Position numbers and translations under genes: made by a program
The notes under the pieces: generated by a model
Told to the model about the DNA's origin: nothing
The model's database searches: none
The model's input: the letters and a program-made list of their open reading frames with translations, nothing else
NCBI RefSeq assembly: GCF_963674565.1
Contig: NZ_OY771430.1
Span: 4,154,001 to 4,218,000, forward strand
Direction: 5' to 3'
From: an uncultured Carboxylicivirga sp.
GTDB lineage: Bacteria; Bacteroidota; Bacteroidia; Bacteroidales; Marinilabiliaceae
DNA length: 64,000 bases
Shown: positions 19,601 to 26,621 of the stretch, piece by piece
How the letters are laid out: each line of letters begins with the position of its first letter
Numbering within the stretch: position 1 is the first letter of the stretch

Positions 19601-21057
19601 AGGGAACGGTGCCCGAAGCAGAAGAGCTTAAACTTGCTCCGGTGCAAAATCTGAAGGTTCAGCCAATCATGCGCATTAAGCCTCAGAGTCAACAAAGATT
19701 CGAAGCCCAGCCACAGCCTAAAGCGCGAAAAGTAAACCAATTATTTGCTGCTCAAAACACAGAGTTTAAACAGTTGCAAAAAACCAAAGTTTCGGCACGA
19801 ACCAACCTTGCCCAAAAAGTAAGATATGATATTCAGGCAACACGTTTTGGTTTTGTAAAACAAATGAACCTGAGAATTAAACCTCTTGAGCATAAATTTG
19901 GAGACACCAAACATCGCTGGGTTGATTATAAACTGGTGGCAGCTTCGCGATATCGTGAATATTTTGATAAGATACTGGCTTCGAATAGCAACCTGACTAC
20001 CACCCGCGAAAGTGAATGGCTCGAAAAGGTGAATATTTTGAGTTCAGCAAGACCCAAAGCACCCGAGATTGATTACATCATACCTACTTTCGAATGGCGT
20101 AAAACCCAGACAGAAGATGCTGTCAGACATCAACGAATGGGCGGTGGTTTAAGAGTTTATCTGAAACGACCATGGTATTCATCTGGAGATGATGAAATGC
20201 TGGGTGTGATTCTACCAGAATCCAATGCAACATTTACCACAATGATGTCGGCCAATGCAGGTTATACCAATGACTATACACATTGGGGAATCGATCCGAT
20301 ATTGTATGGAACAAGACCTGAAAATGTAAGTCCTCAGCCACAGGACTTCAGAATGAATCCTGTTATTGACACAAAACTTCAGTATCCAGGAAAAGCAGGT
20401 GCTCTGGCTAAAGTGGTTGCCTATCCGGTCCATTTCGATCAGGAACGTCAACTTTGGTTCTGTGATTTAGCCATTGATCCTCAATCGATGTATTTCCCAT
20501 TTGTGAAATTAATTCTGGCAAGGTATCAGCCTCATTCAGTGCGTGAGGATAACAGTGATGTTTGCTTATCGCAGGTGGTTGTGGCCAAAATGACTCAATT
20601 GGTTCCGGATAGACAAACAACACTGCAGTTTAAAAAGGATGATCAGAATTCAAAGTTCACCTTAACCATTGAAGGTACAATCTATAATCCGGGCAATGCC
20701 AAATATGGTAATTACAATTTTGTGAAGATATCTTTCCTCGACACTGAAATGGCTCAACCCATTTATGGAATAATTACTGATGGTAAGACTGATAAAAGAC
20801 TTGAAGAAGAAACTATTACTTACCCTATCACCCGGAAAGAATACATTTCAGGAAGTAAATTCAAAATTGAGAAAGAATTTAAATTGCACCCCCGCTATAA
20901 AACAGCGCCTTTCTCCATTGTGATTGAAGAATACGAAAGAGGTCCGAACAGAATTCCTGATTTACCCGCAGCGTATCAAAACAGGCTGGAACAATCAGAA
21001 CAAACCGACCGACTGATCTTTGCCGATGTGATAAAGTTGAATGAAATAGATAAATAA
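16630..21057 (+). CDS. Very large protein of unknown function (1475 aa), partner of the upstream gene
   Basis: Not recognised. It has no signal peptide or membrane helix. It is rich in charged residues and predicted beta segments. A fibronectin-like strand pattern occurs at about 605-625 (LRFGKDYRVKVRAVDLAGNS), and a repetitive Gln/Lys-rich linker (KPQSQQRFEAQPQPKARK and neighbours) sits near 1015-1050. Other distinctive stretches are RWEGWSLSVRKPG, GGGLRVYLKRPWYSSGDDEMLGV and CLSQVVVAKMTQLVPDRQTT. It lies 45 nt after the 1606-aa gene and ends at a strong bidirectional terminator, so the two form one transcription unit. A structural or scaffold role is a guess; no catalytic motif is visible. 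Confidence 0.7.
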   Translation: MPQEIIFTTLPHQRVEKNGESFLKLSVYTTIKLSTPKDTTLAEFEDILQFPHKLLDADFQFKLKNGEILDAELAEENIDTQLFENIFHKDIKVDDFKDEEDIPKKNIYSFPVKHINDFMLKSYKETAIQNPVRKISADVFVDENKFGSISRMKLDVNTIEESEKPKRVTKIKAEQLYFKNDNNDIKIKSDVRRDKFMKFAATMKPKDDFGQLRQFHRVDRKIITRLTPVKLEKPRFEFHDIMAVVNSYPQIMRKLGLVLDFTIPYTKSIPDSGSIQLVINALEFDEEGTTVSLLPTAYNITDKGFYIGDKSDSIFDKGFVRINTNEFSVVQIDADGTALKTNNMAENKVQEIAQFYEIRAELLKSRALQIKQIEEPEPPEDEGLPFMRSAGIAITKNGMAEHLFRSIETNVQLKQAFVATPVKKVELKQEKLKRVGGKIENLQLQQKPTLQNLALKIKIPDKTLYSTDVIQGYRMDIAYNDEPDRWFSLHQKQDEYYWFDEGNNAQAIKDIVPDEGFIQLGIAEDPDDPDDVFVSETLARWEGWSLSVRKPGYAINESDDFDGDDDTKRDFVNKSKFQEIKKYEFDPDLEFKVNAQSKIIPGTLPKLRFGKDYRVKVRAVDLAGNSVPIDHASESPGQTIRENIRYMRYEPLASPIVLAGNELKDGEFLEEMVIRSNFDQSSTDYENDHMVNGLKFDDYSQRFLLPPKNSQLMAETHNKFEQAFKNDPQSAKEIYQIITNHEGLFQQDEENKEKIYKPSDVEIIYLPDPMAAGVALFIAEGYENTHTQEFDPRLFSFFRNDEITAGNTNAVNIPNDWYHAKEIRIRLEEGEMNTQWDGSQSIFTVYLPKGIRTIIKFSTFWREEDLKQLSAIWQMIINDNPGNISELEKLAVSGQHWMVSPSREIELVHAVHQPVDAPIIEELIPDRDYNTTFALINTRFDIHGESTEKVEFQAKWTEPHDDGISIKIKEKTGRNSISDIHVNYHDDIITKGTVPEAEELKLAPVQNLKVQPIMRIKPQSQQRFEAQPQPKARKVNQLFAAQNTEFKQLQKTKVSARTNLAQKVRYDIQATRFGFVKQMNLRIKPLEHKFGDTKHRWVDYKLVAASRYREYFDKILASNSNLTTTRESEWLEKVNILSSARPKAPEIDYIIPTFEWRKTQTEDAVRHQRMGGGLRVYLKRPWYSSGDDEMLGVILPESNATFTTMMSANAGYTNDYTHWGIDPILYGTRPENVSPQPQDFRMNPVIDTKLQYPGKAGALAKVVAYPVHFDQERQLWFCDLAIDPQSMYFPFVKLILARYQPHSVREDNSDVCLSQVVVAKMTQLVPDRQTTLQFKKDDQNSKFTLTIEGTIYNPGNAKYGNYNFVKISFLDTEMAQPIYGIITDGKTDKRLEEETITYPITRKEYISGSKFKIEKEFKLHPRYKTAPFSIVIEEYERGPNRIPDLPAAYQNRLEQSEQTDRLIFADVIKLNEIDK

Positions 21058-21064
21058 TTGATTG

Positions 21065-21105
21065 GAACGGTTCTTTTAATTTTGATGATTCATAAAGAAC
21101 CGTTC
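21065..21105 (+). terminator. Bidirectional terminator between convergent genes
   Basis: A 12-bp perfect inverted repeat (GAACGGTTCTTT / AAAGAACCGTTC) followed by TTATTT on the plus strand. It lies between the end of the 1475-aa gene and the 3' end of the exonuclease gene. Confidence 0.75.
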
Positions 21106-21119
21106 TTATTTCTAACACA

Positions 21120-21701
21120 CTATACTACAAAAACACCCATTTTGTATAATTCATATACAATTTTAGCTTCATGAGCTGCATCATCCATACCCCGGTGTGC
21201 TTCAATATAACCCGTGTTACCAAAAAAATAGTGCCACGCCTCTTCAACCTTGGGCCATTTATATCCTCCATATCCATTTCGTGAAGGAAGTTTTATAATC
21301 GGTGTTGCTTCCACCATTGGGCATGGTAACTCTGTTATTCGGAATCCCCTGTCTCGTAGGAAATCAAAGTCAAAGCGTTTATTAAAGGCTGTAGCTCTAT
21401 GATTATCAAACAGAAACTGTATAGACTCCCGTTGTGATTCCAATGATGGAGCATCAAATACCTCCTGTGGGGTTAAATCTGAATTTTGAAAGATCCAACC
21501 GAAACCGCCTGTTGTATGATTCCAATTAAATCCCGGCTCACATATCAATGAATCATATATTGGCTCTACTTCACCATTTTCGAGATTAAGCAATACCATA
21601 CCAATCTCAACAATTTTACCTCCCTGATTTAAAAAACCCGTGGTTTCGATATCCACCACCAAAATTCTATTTCCAATCATAATCATGCTTTGATGCATCA
21701 A
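21120..21701 (-). CDS. DnaQ-like 3'-5' exonuclease (DEDDh)
   Basis: A 193-aa exonuclease domain protein. Exo I is LVVDIETTGF (Asp, Glu), Exo II includes NKRFDFDFLRDRGF (Asp), and Exo III is HRGMDDAAHEAKIV (His and Asp four to five residues apart), the DEDDh arrangement. It would trim 3' ends of DNA or RNA, as in proofreading or RNase T-like turnover. It is a single gene. Three closely spaced Met codons precede GNRILVVDIE, so the start could be up to 8 codons later. Confidence 0.85.
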   Translation of the reverse strand: MMHQSMIMIGNRILVVDIETTGFLNQGGKIVEIGMVLLNLENGEVEPIYDSLICEPGFNWNHTTGGFGWIFQNSDLTPQEVFDAPSLESQRESIQFLFDNHRATAFNKRFDFDFLRDRGFRITELPCPMVEATPIIKLPSRNGYGGYKWPKVEEAWHYFFGNTGYIEAHRGMDDAAHEAKIVYELYKMGVFVV

Positions 21702-21944
21702 ATCTACAATTTTTATTTTTCTATCGATTGTATAAAATAGTGAAGCCAGATTGAAGAATAAACATTAATCAATCAATGTTGCAATACAATATTGTAATCA
21801 GTTATCGTTAAAACTTACATATATGTAGAACTTACCCTTCATCCAAATGCCTAAATATTTGATAATGTACAAATAGACCCTCTTGGCACTTCTTTTGGGT
21901 AATCAATTACTCAAATAAAGGTAGAACTCAAAAACAATACAATT

Positions 21945-22340
21945 ATGAAAGTATTTTTGCCAATGACTGGAACCAGTACCCCTGAAGAATCAACTGTAGG
22001 TCCATTGATCAGCGCCGACTTTGGTTGTATTTATAATGATGAAGATAAAGCGTATGTTGTTGAGCCTCATACTTACGACATAGGGAATATTGGCAATCTA
22101 TGTGTTCAGCTAAAGGCACAAGGTGTTAAAACCATCATTACCGAAGGAATGCCTTTGTTAACTTACCTGATGTGTATGGATATGGGTTTAACCGTTTACA
22201 AAGCCAAAAGAGGGAGTGCTACTGACAACATTAAGATGCAGGAAGCTGATGAACTAAATCTGTTCACTGCCAAAGACACTGTTGTAAAAGGCGATTGCAT
22301 GGGCGCCTGCTCAGGTTGCTCATCAAACTGTGCATCGTAA
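21945..22340 (+). CDS. NifX/NifB-like cofactor-binding domain protein with Cys-rich tail
   Basis: A 131-aa protein resembling the dinitrogenase Fe-Mo cofactor-binding (Nitro_FeMo-Co) fold. It opens MKVFLPMTG, then VGPLISADFGCIYNDED, VQLKAQGVKTIITEGM, and MDMGLTVYKAKRGSATDNI. These small proteins carry or bind Fe-S or Fe-Mo clusters. The C-terminal tail CMGACSGCSSNC has four cysteines and could itself bind a metal cluster. No nitrogenase gene is nearby, so a role in nitrogen fixation is not supported. It is followed after 34 nt by an unknown 131-aa gene. Confidence 0.7.
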   Translation: MKVFLPMTGTSTPEESTVGPLISADFGCIYNDEDKAYVVEPHTYDIGNIGNLCVQLKAQGVKTIITEGMPLLTYLMCMDMGLTVYKAKRGSATDNIKMQEADELNLFTAKDTVVKGDCMGACSGCSSNCAS

Positions 22341-22374
22341 TTAACGATACTGAAATAACTCAAAATCTTTTGCT

Positions 22375-22770
22375 ATGATGATTAAAGAAAACAACTGGAA
22401 GAGCTGGCTGAAAGAAGGTGATCAGTATATGAACGGCATGCCTAAACCGGGTAAGACAAGTAAATTCGGTACGGATATCAGATATAATATGCTATCGATG
22501 GGTCTTGAAAGCTATGTGATGGCCATTCTTGATTTTAAGGATAACCTACCTGACAATCATACCTTTTCAGATTTAATATACGGATTGGAACGCGAAATTG
22601 ATTTGGATCCGGAATTAAAAGATCGTATCCTGAAATACGAAAGCATTCAGGATATATGTTCTTTAGATAAATACACAATTAAGCAACCCACCGAAGAAGA
22701 AATAAGTGATTTGCATGGTGCTATACTGGAAATAAAAGATCTGGCGCACCAAACATGCCAGGAATCATAA
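22375..22770 (+). CDS. Conserved-looking hypothetical protein (131 aa)
   Basis: Not recognised. A soluble, mostly helical acidic protein without signal or membrane segments (e.g. SMGLESYVMAILDFKDNLPD, FSDLIYGLEREIDLDPELKD). It follows the NifX-like gene by 34 nt and precedes a clear terminator, so the two are probably one operon. Its start has two Met codons in a row (ATGATG); either may be used. Confidence 0.6.
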   Translation: MMIKENNWKSWLKEGDQYMNGMPKPGKTSKFGTDIRYNMLSMGLESYVMAILDFKDNLPDNHTFSDLIYGLEREIDLDPELKDRILKYESIQDICSLDKYTIKQPTEEEISDLHGAILEIKDLAHQTCQES

Positions 22771-22824
22771 AATATTATTGTGCATTGGGATAGTGCGCAA
22801 ACTACTCTGAATCTATGAAAAAGG

Positions 22825-22854
22825 AGCCCTAAAGCATTTGTTTTGGGGCTTTTT
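22825..22854 (+). terminator. Rho-independent terminator
   Basis: AGCCCTAAA, 8-nt loop, TTTGGGGCT (one G-T pair), then TTTTT. It ends the NifX-like operon just before the convergent PLDc_N gene. Confidence 0.8.
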
Positions 22855-22856
22855 AA

Positions 22857-23069
22857 TTATACTCTTTGATTTTTACCCATCGTAAAATAAAGAATGGATC
22901 CCAAAAATGGTAAAAACAAAACGACCAACACCCATACAATTTTGTTATTACCTTTGAATTCGTTTTTTAATATGCTTATTAAAGCCAGTAATGGCAATAA
23001 CAATACAAATACAATAACTAACAGAACAATAATTAATTCGATTCCAGCAATCATAAGAAAATTAGACAT
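22857..23069 (-). CDS. Small PLDc_N-type membrane protein
   Basis: A 70-aa protein with two membrane helices (about 5-30 and 44-63). The second part, NKIVWVLVVLFLPFLGSILYFTMGK, matches the phospholipase D N-terminal (PLDc_N) motif W-x5-P-x2-G-x2-LY. Such stand-alone domains are common small membrane proteins without a known job. It is convergent with the NifX-like operon. Confidence 0.7.
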   Translation of the reverse strand: MSNFLMIAGIELIIVLLVIVFVLLLPLLALISILKNEFKGNNKIVWVLVVLFLPFLGSILYFTMGKNQRV

Positions 23070-23208
23070 AAGCTAGGTTAAGATGTTTATTCAAATGTAA
23101 TAAATTTTCTATCTACATTGGATTAAATAACTGCTAATGTTTTAATTTTAACTCTTTTAATTGAAACATATTTATAAAGTTGACCATGTCTGATTCCGAA
23201 TAAATGTT

Positions 23209-24282
23209 ATGAAAAAAATAGTCTTAGTTCTTTCAATCTTAATAGGTACTTCAGCTTTTTGCAATGCTCAAAAACTGAAATCAGAGTCCGGAAAAAATAT
23301 CTTAAAACAAAAACTAGCCTGGTATAAATCAAAAGAAGCTACTCAAATAGCTGACAACATTCTTCTTTACCAGTCAAAAGAAGGTGCATGGCCAAAGAAT
23401 ACGGATATTACAGTCACACCCGAATCAGATGAGCTGCTGGACGATGCACATCACGGCAAAAACTCCAATACCATTGATAATAATGCCACAACTGTACCCA
23501 TTCATTTCCTTGCTCTCATGATTAATGCCAATGAGGATGTAAAATACGAAACAGCTTTTTATAAAGGTTTGGATTATTTGTTTGAATCGCAATATGAAAA
23601 TGGCGGTTGGCCACAGTTTTACCCTTTACGGGAAGGTTATTATACAGCCATCACATACAACGACAATGCAATGATGAATGTTATGCAGTTGCTCTCCAAA
23701 GTTGCAAAAGGGAAAAACGAATTTATTTTTGTCAAACCAGAATACCGCGAGCATGCAATGGATGCCATCGAAAAGGGCATTCAATGCATTTTAAAAACTC
23801 AGGTTAAAGTTAACGGGAAACTTACCGTGTGGTGTGCTCAACATGATGAAGAAAGCTTTGAACCCGTGTGGGCACGAAACTTTGAACCTCCCTCATTATC
23901 AGGATCAGAAAGTGTTGACATTGTTCGCTTCCTTATGAAGATTGATAATCCTTCAGACGAAGTGATTACTGCCATTAAAAGTGCAGTCGAATGGTTTAAA
24001 GAAGTGCAGATTAGTAATCTGGAATATTCAAATTTTAAAGACCCCGAAGGAAAAAAGGATCGTAAAGTAGAAGCTAAAAAAGATGCTGAACCTTTGTGGG
24101 CACGTTTTTATGAAATCGAAACCAATAAGGCAATATTCGTCGGTCGTGATAAGGTAATTCATTATCATTTATCAGAGATTGAGCGTGAACGCCGTGCCGG
24201 TTATGCCTATTATGGTACCTGGCCATCAAAGCTTATCAATAAACATTATCCTGAATGGCTTGAGAAAAACAACCTTGAATAA
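23209..24282 (+). CDS. Secreted pectate lyase, PL10 family
   Basis: A 357-aa protein with a signal peptide (MKKIVLVLSILIGTSAFCNAQ). The body has an alpha/alpha-toroid pattern with ENGGWPQFYPLREGYYTAITYNDNAMMNVM, TVWCAQHDE and PLWARFYEIETNKAIFVGRDK, all hallmarks of PL10 pectate lyases. It cleaves polygalacturonate by beta-elimination, probably in the periplasm or outside the cell. It is not inside an obvious pectin-utilisation locus: no SusC/SusD pair or GH28 is adjacent. It ends 9 nt before the Gre-like gene. Confidence 0.87.
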   Translation: MKKIVLVLSILIGTSAFCNAQKLKSESGKNILKQKLAWYKSKEATQIADNILLYQSKEGAWPKNTDITVTPESDELLDDAHHGKNSNTIDNNATTVPIHFLALMINANEDVKYETAFYKGLDYLFESQYENGGWPQFYPLREGYYTAITYNDNAMMNVMQLLSKVAKGKNEFIFVKPEYREHAMDAIEKGIQCILKTQVKVNGKLTVWCAQHDEESFEPVWARNFEPPSLSGSESVDIVRFLMKIDNPSDEVITAIKSAVEWFKEVQISNLEYSNFKDPEGKKDRKVEAKKDAEPLWARFYEIETNKAIFVGRDKVIHYHLSEIERERRAGYAYYGTWPSKLINKHYPEWLEKNNLE

Positions 24283-24291
24283 TGTACTAAA

Positions 24292-24753
24292 ATGAAAATC
24301 AGTATCGACATAAAACAGCAGCTTGTTCATCAAATGCTGGAAATGTTAAAAGAAAAGATGAACATTCTGTCGACAGCAATGGAAGAAACCATTGAATCGA
24401 TGCAAAACGATACCAAGAGTAGTGCGGGTGATAAATTTGAGACGGGAAGAGAAATGATGCAGATTGAACTTAATAATCTGAAATCACAAATGGCTCATAT
24501 TAAGCAATCAAACAACGATCTGGCAAAAGTTAATCCTTCCTTTATAAACAGTAAAGTTAGTTTTGGTAGTCTGGTAAAAACCAACCTGGGCAATTACTTT
24601 ATTAGTATTGCACTCGGAAAGATCAAAATAGATAATCAGGATTACTATTCTATTTCGCTTGCCTCACCTGTTGGCAAAATATTAAAGGATAAACAGGCAG
24701 GTGATGATGTCCAATTTAATGGTAAAACATTAAAGATTGAGGAAATAATCTAA
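24292..24753 (+). CDS. GreA/GreB C-terminal-like protein
   Basis: A 153-aa protein with an N-terminal helical part (EMLKEKMNILSTAMEETIESM) and the segment SAGDKFETGREMMQIELNNL. The C-terminal half (KVSFGSLVKTNLGNYFISIALGKI, YYSISLASPVGKILKDKQAGDDV) resembles the GreA/GreB FKBP-like domain. Flavobacterial relatives often carry the misleading label '3-oxoacyl-ACP synthase'. It may contact RNA polymerase, but the acidic Gre tip is not evident. It lies 9 nt downstream of pectate lyase. Confidence 0.6.
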   Translation: MKISIDIKQQLVHQMLEMLKEKMNILSTAMEETIESMQNDTKSSAGDKFETGREMMQIELNNLKSQMAHIKQSNNDLAKVNPSFINSKVSFGSLVKTNLGNYFISIALGKIKIDNQDYYSISLASPVGKILKDKQAGDDVQFNGKTLKIEEII

Positions 24754-24857
24754 TCCTCCTCGATGCAATGAGGCTAAATCGGTTATTCTTCAATATTAAT
24801 TTCATAGATTTGAACATAAACTAAGACCTTCTATTTAAAAATATAATCACCATTCAA

Positions 24858-26435
24858 ATGAAAAGTTTACTATCGTTTTATGCACTGTTATTAATACTTC
24901 TTATCAGCTCCTGCTCTCAACCTGAAAAAATAACGTTTGAAGAAAGGGCTGATCAGCTATCAAAAAACGAAATGCAAAGCGTAATGGAGTTTTTGGGGCA
25001 TGATTTATTGGAAGGTCGGGCTCCCGGAACCAGAGGTGGTGATTTGGCAGAGATCTATGTTAAAAGTCTTTGTAAATATATGGATCTGGAGCCGGGTAAC
25101 AACAAATCATATCTTCAACCATTTGTGATGAAAGGCTTTTCAAACACAGGAATTATGGCCGAAGCAAATGGAATTAAACTTAATTACATTGATGATATTG
25201 TTGGTTCGTTCACTACAGAAAAAGAACATATTGATTTGACGGCGGATGTTGTTTTTGTGGGCTTTGGAATTAAAACAGATATCTGGAACTGGGATGATTA
25301 CAAAGATGTAGATGTAAAAAACAAACTGGTTATTACAAGGGTTAATGATCCGGGTTTTTATAATCCTGAAATTTTTGAAGGTAAAACACTTACTTATTTC
25401 GGGCGCTGGACTTACCACATAGAAGAAGCTGCCCGACGAGGCGCTGCCGGTATTTTATTGATTCACACTGATGAAACTGCAGGATATGACTGGAATGTAG
25501 TTAAAAACTCATGGTCGGGAGAAGAATTGTATATCGAGTCTGAACTGGAAAATAATTTACAATTCAGAGGATGGATGAAAGAAAGCAGTTTTGAAAAACT
25601 ACTGCTTAGTAAGGGCTTAGATAAGGATGAGTTATACGAAAAAACCAAAACAAACGATTTTCAACCCGTGGAGCTTGGTTTTCAGGCACACATTAGTGGT
25701 GACAACAGTTTCAGAGATGTTATCAACAATAACGTAGTGGCTCACATACAAGGACAAACAGACGAGCGAATTGTAATCAGTGCACACCTCGATCATTTGG
25801 GTATGAATTCAGGAAAAGAGGGTGAGAACATCTATAACGGAACTATCGATAATGGTTCGGCTGTGGCTGCAATGATGCTGGTTGCCAAGATACTGAAAGA
25901 ATATCAGGACGAATTGTATTATTCAGTTACCATATTGGGATGTAACTCCGAAGAATCAGGTTTGCTGGGTTCAAAATACTATGCCCAGAATACCGACAGA
26001 AGCAACATCATTGCAAATATAAATCTGGAGTCAACTCCTGTTTGGTCAGCTGCAAAAAGCATTATGGGTATCGGAGCCCGATTCTCCGATTTTGAAGAGA
26101 TCATTACAAAACTGGCACAAAAAGACGGACTGGGATACTCACAATTTTCATTATCTAATCAAGGACTTTTTTACCGCTCTGATCAGTTCTCTTTTGCTCG
26201 TTACGGAGTGCCTGCAGTCTGGATTTCGGCAGGTGAAGATGAAAATAACGGTGAGAGAAATTATACTGAATTCTGGGGTAAGGATTATCATACTGTCAGA
26301 GATGATTTTAATCCTGAGTGGGAACTGGAAGGAATGCGTCAGACCATAAAATATGCTCTTTTATTAATCGAAGAACTAAATACCACTAAAGCACCTGTCA
26401 AATGGAAGGCAAACCTTCCTTTTCCGATGGAATAA
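24858..26435 (+). CDS. M28 family metallopeptidase lipoprotein with PA domain
   Basis: A 525-aa lipoprotein (lipobox LISSC, Cys19). A protease-associated insertion lies at about 100-270 (RRGAAGILLIHTDE). Zinc-site motifs follow: ISAHLDHLG (His, Asp), NGTIDNGSAVAAMM (the DN of the usual DDNASG), CNSEESGLLGSKYY (catalytic Glu pair), NINLESTPV and DYHTVRDD (late His). It is an aminopeptidase-type enzyme acting in the periplasm or on the outer membrane. A TAGATTTG box at 24805-24812 could be its -7 element, without a clear -33. Confidence 0.88.
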   Translation: MKSLLSFYALLLILLISSCSQPEKITFEERADQLSKNEMQSVMEFLGHDLLEGRAPGTRGGDLAEIYVKSLCKYMDLEPGNNKSYLQPFVMKGFSNTGIMAEANGIKLNYIDDIVGSFTTEKEHIDLTADVVFVGFGIKTDIWNWDDYKDVDVKNKLVITRVNDPGFYNPEIFEGKTLTYFGRWTYHIEEAARRGAAGILLIHTDETAGYDWNVVKNSWSGEELYIESELENNLQFRGWMKESSFEKLLLSKGLDKDELYEKTKTNDFQPVELGFQAHISGDNSFRDVINNNVVAHIQGQTDERIVISAHLDHLGMNSGKEGENIYNGTIDNGSAVAAMMLVAKILKEYQDELYYSVTILGCNSEESGLLGSKYYAQNTDRSNIIANINLESTPVWSAAKSIMGIGARFSDFEEIITKLAQKDGLGYSQFSLSNQGLFYRSDQFSFARYGVPAVWISAGEDENNGERNYTEFWGKDYHTVRDDFNPEWELEGMRQTIKYALLLIEELNTTKAPVKWKANLPFPME

Positions 26436-26517
26436 ATACTTGTTGCAATTAAATTGTATAAGGCAATCGATAAGATTACTTAACAAAACACCTTTGTAAA
26501 TTCCCCAAATTTAGGGA

Positions 26518-26548
26518 TTGATGCGTCTTTTTCCCGAAGATAACTTTG
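26518..26548 (+). promoter_or_regulatory. Promoter of the TonB-receptor operon
   Basis: TTG at 26518-26520, 20 nt, then TAACTTTG at 26541-26548: a full Bacteroidota-type promoter (-33 TTG, -7 TAnnTTTG, normal spacing). An inverted repeat GATAAC-N8-GTTATC (26539-26558) overlaps the -7 box and could be a repressor site. Confidence 0.6.
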
Positions 26549-26621
26549 CCACGTTATCTGACAATAGCATTATCAAATGCTCTGAATTGTCTACCGAGAA
26601 AAATATTAATATCTGAATCAG

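Noticed and set aside
21945..22340. Part of a nitrogen-fixation cluster
   Set aside because: Only the small cofactor-binding fold is present; no nifHDK, nifB or nifEN gene is in the window.
23209..24282. Polysaccharide utilisation locus around the pectate lyase
   Set aside because: No SusC/SusD pair is adjacent, and the nearby TonB receptor belongs with DUF4374 and PepSY genes.
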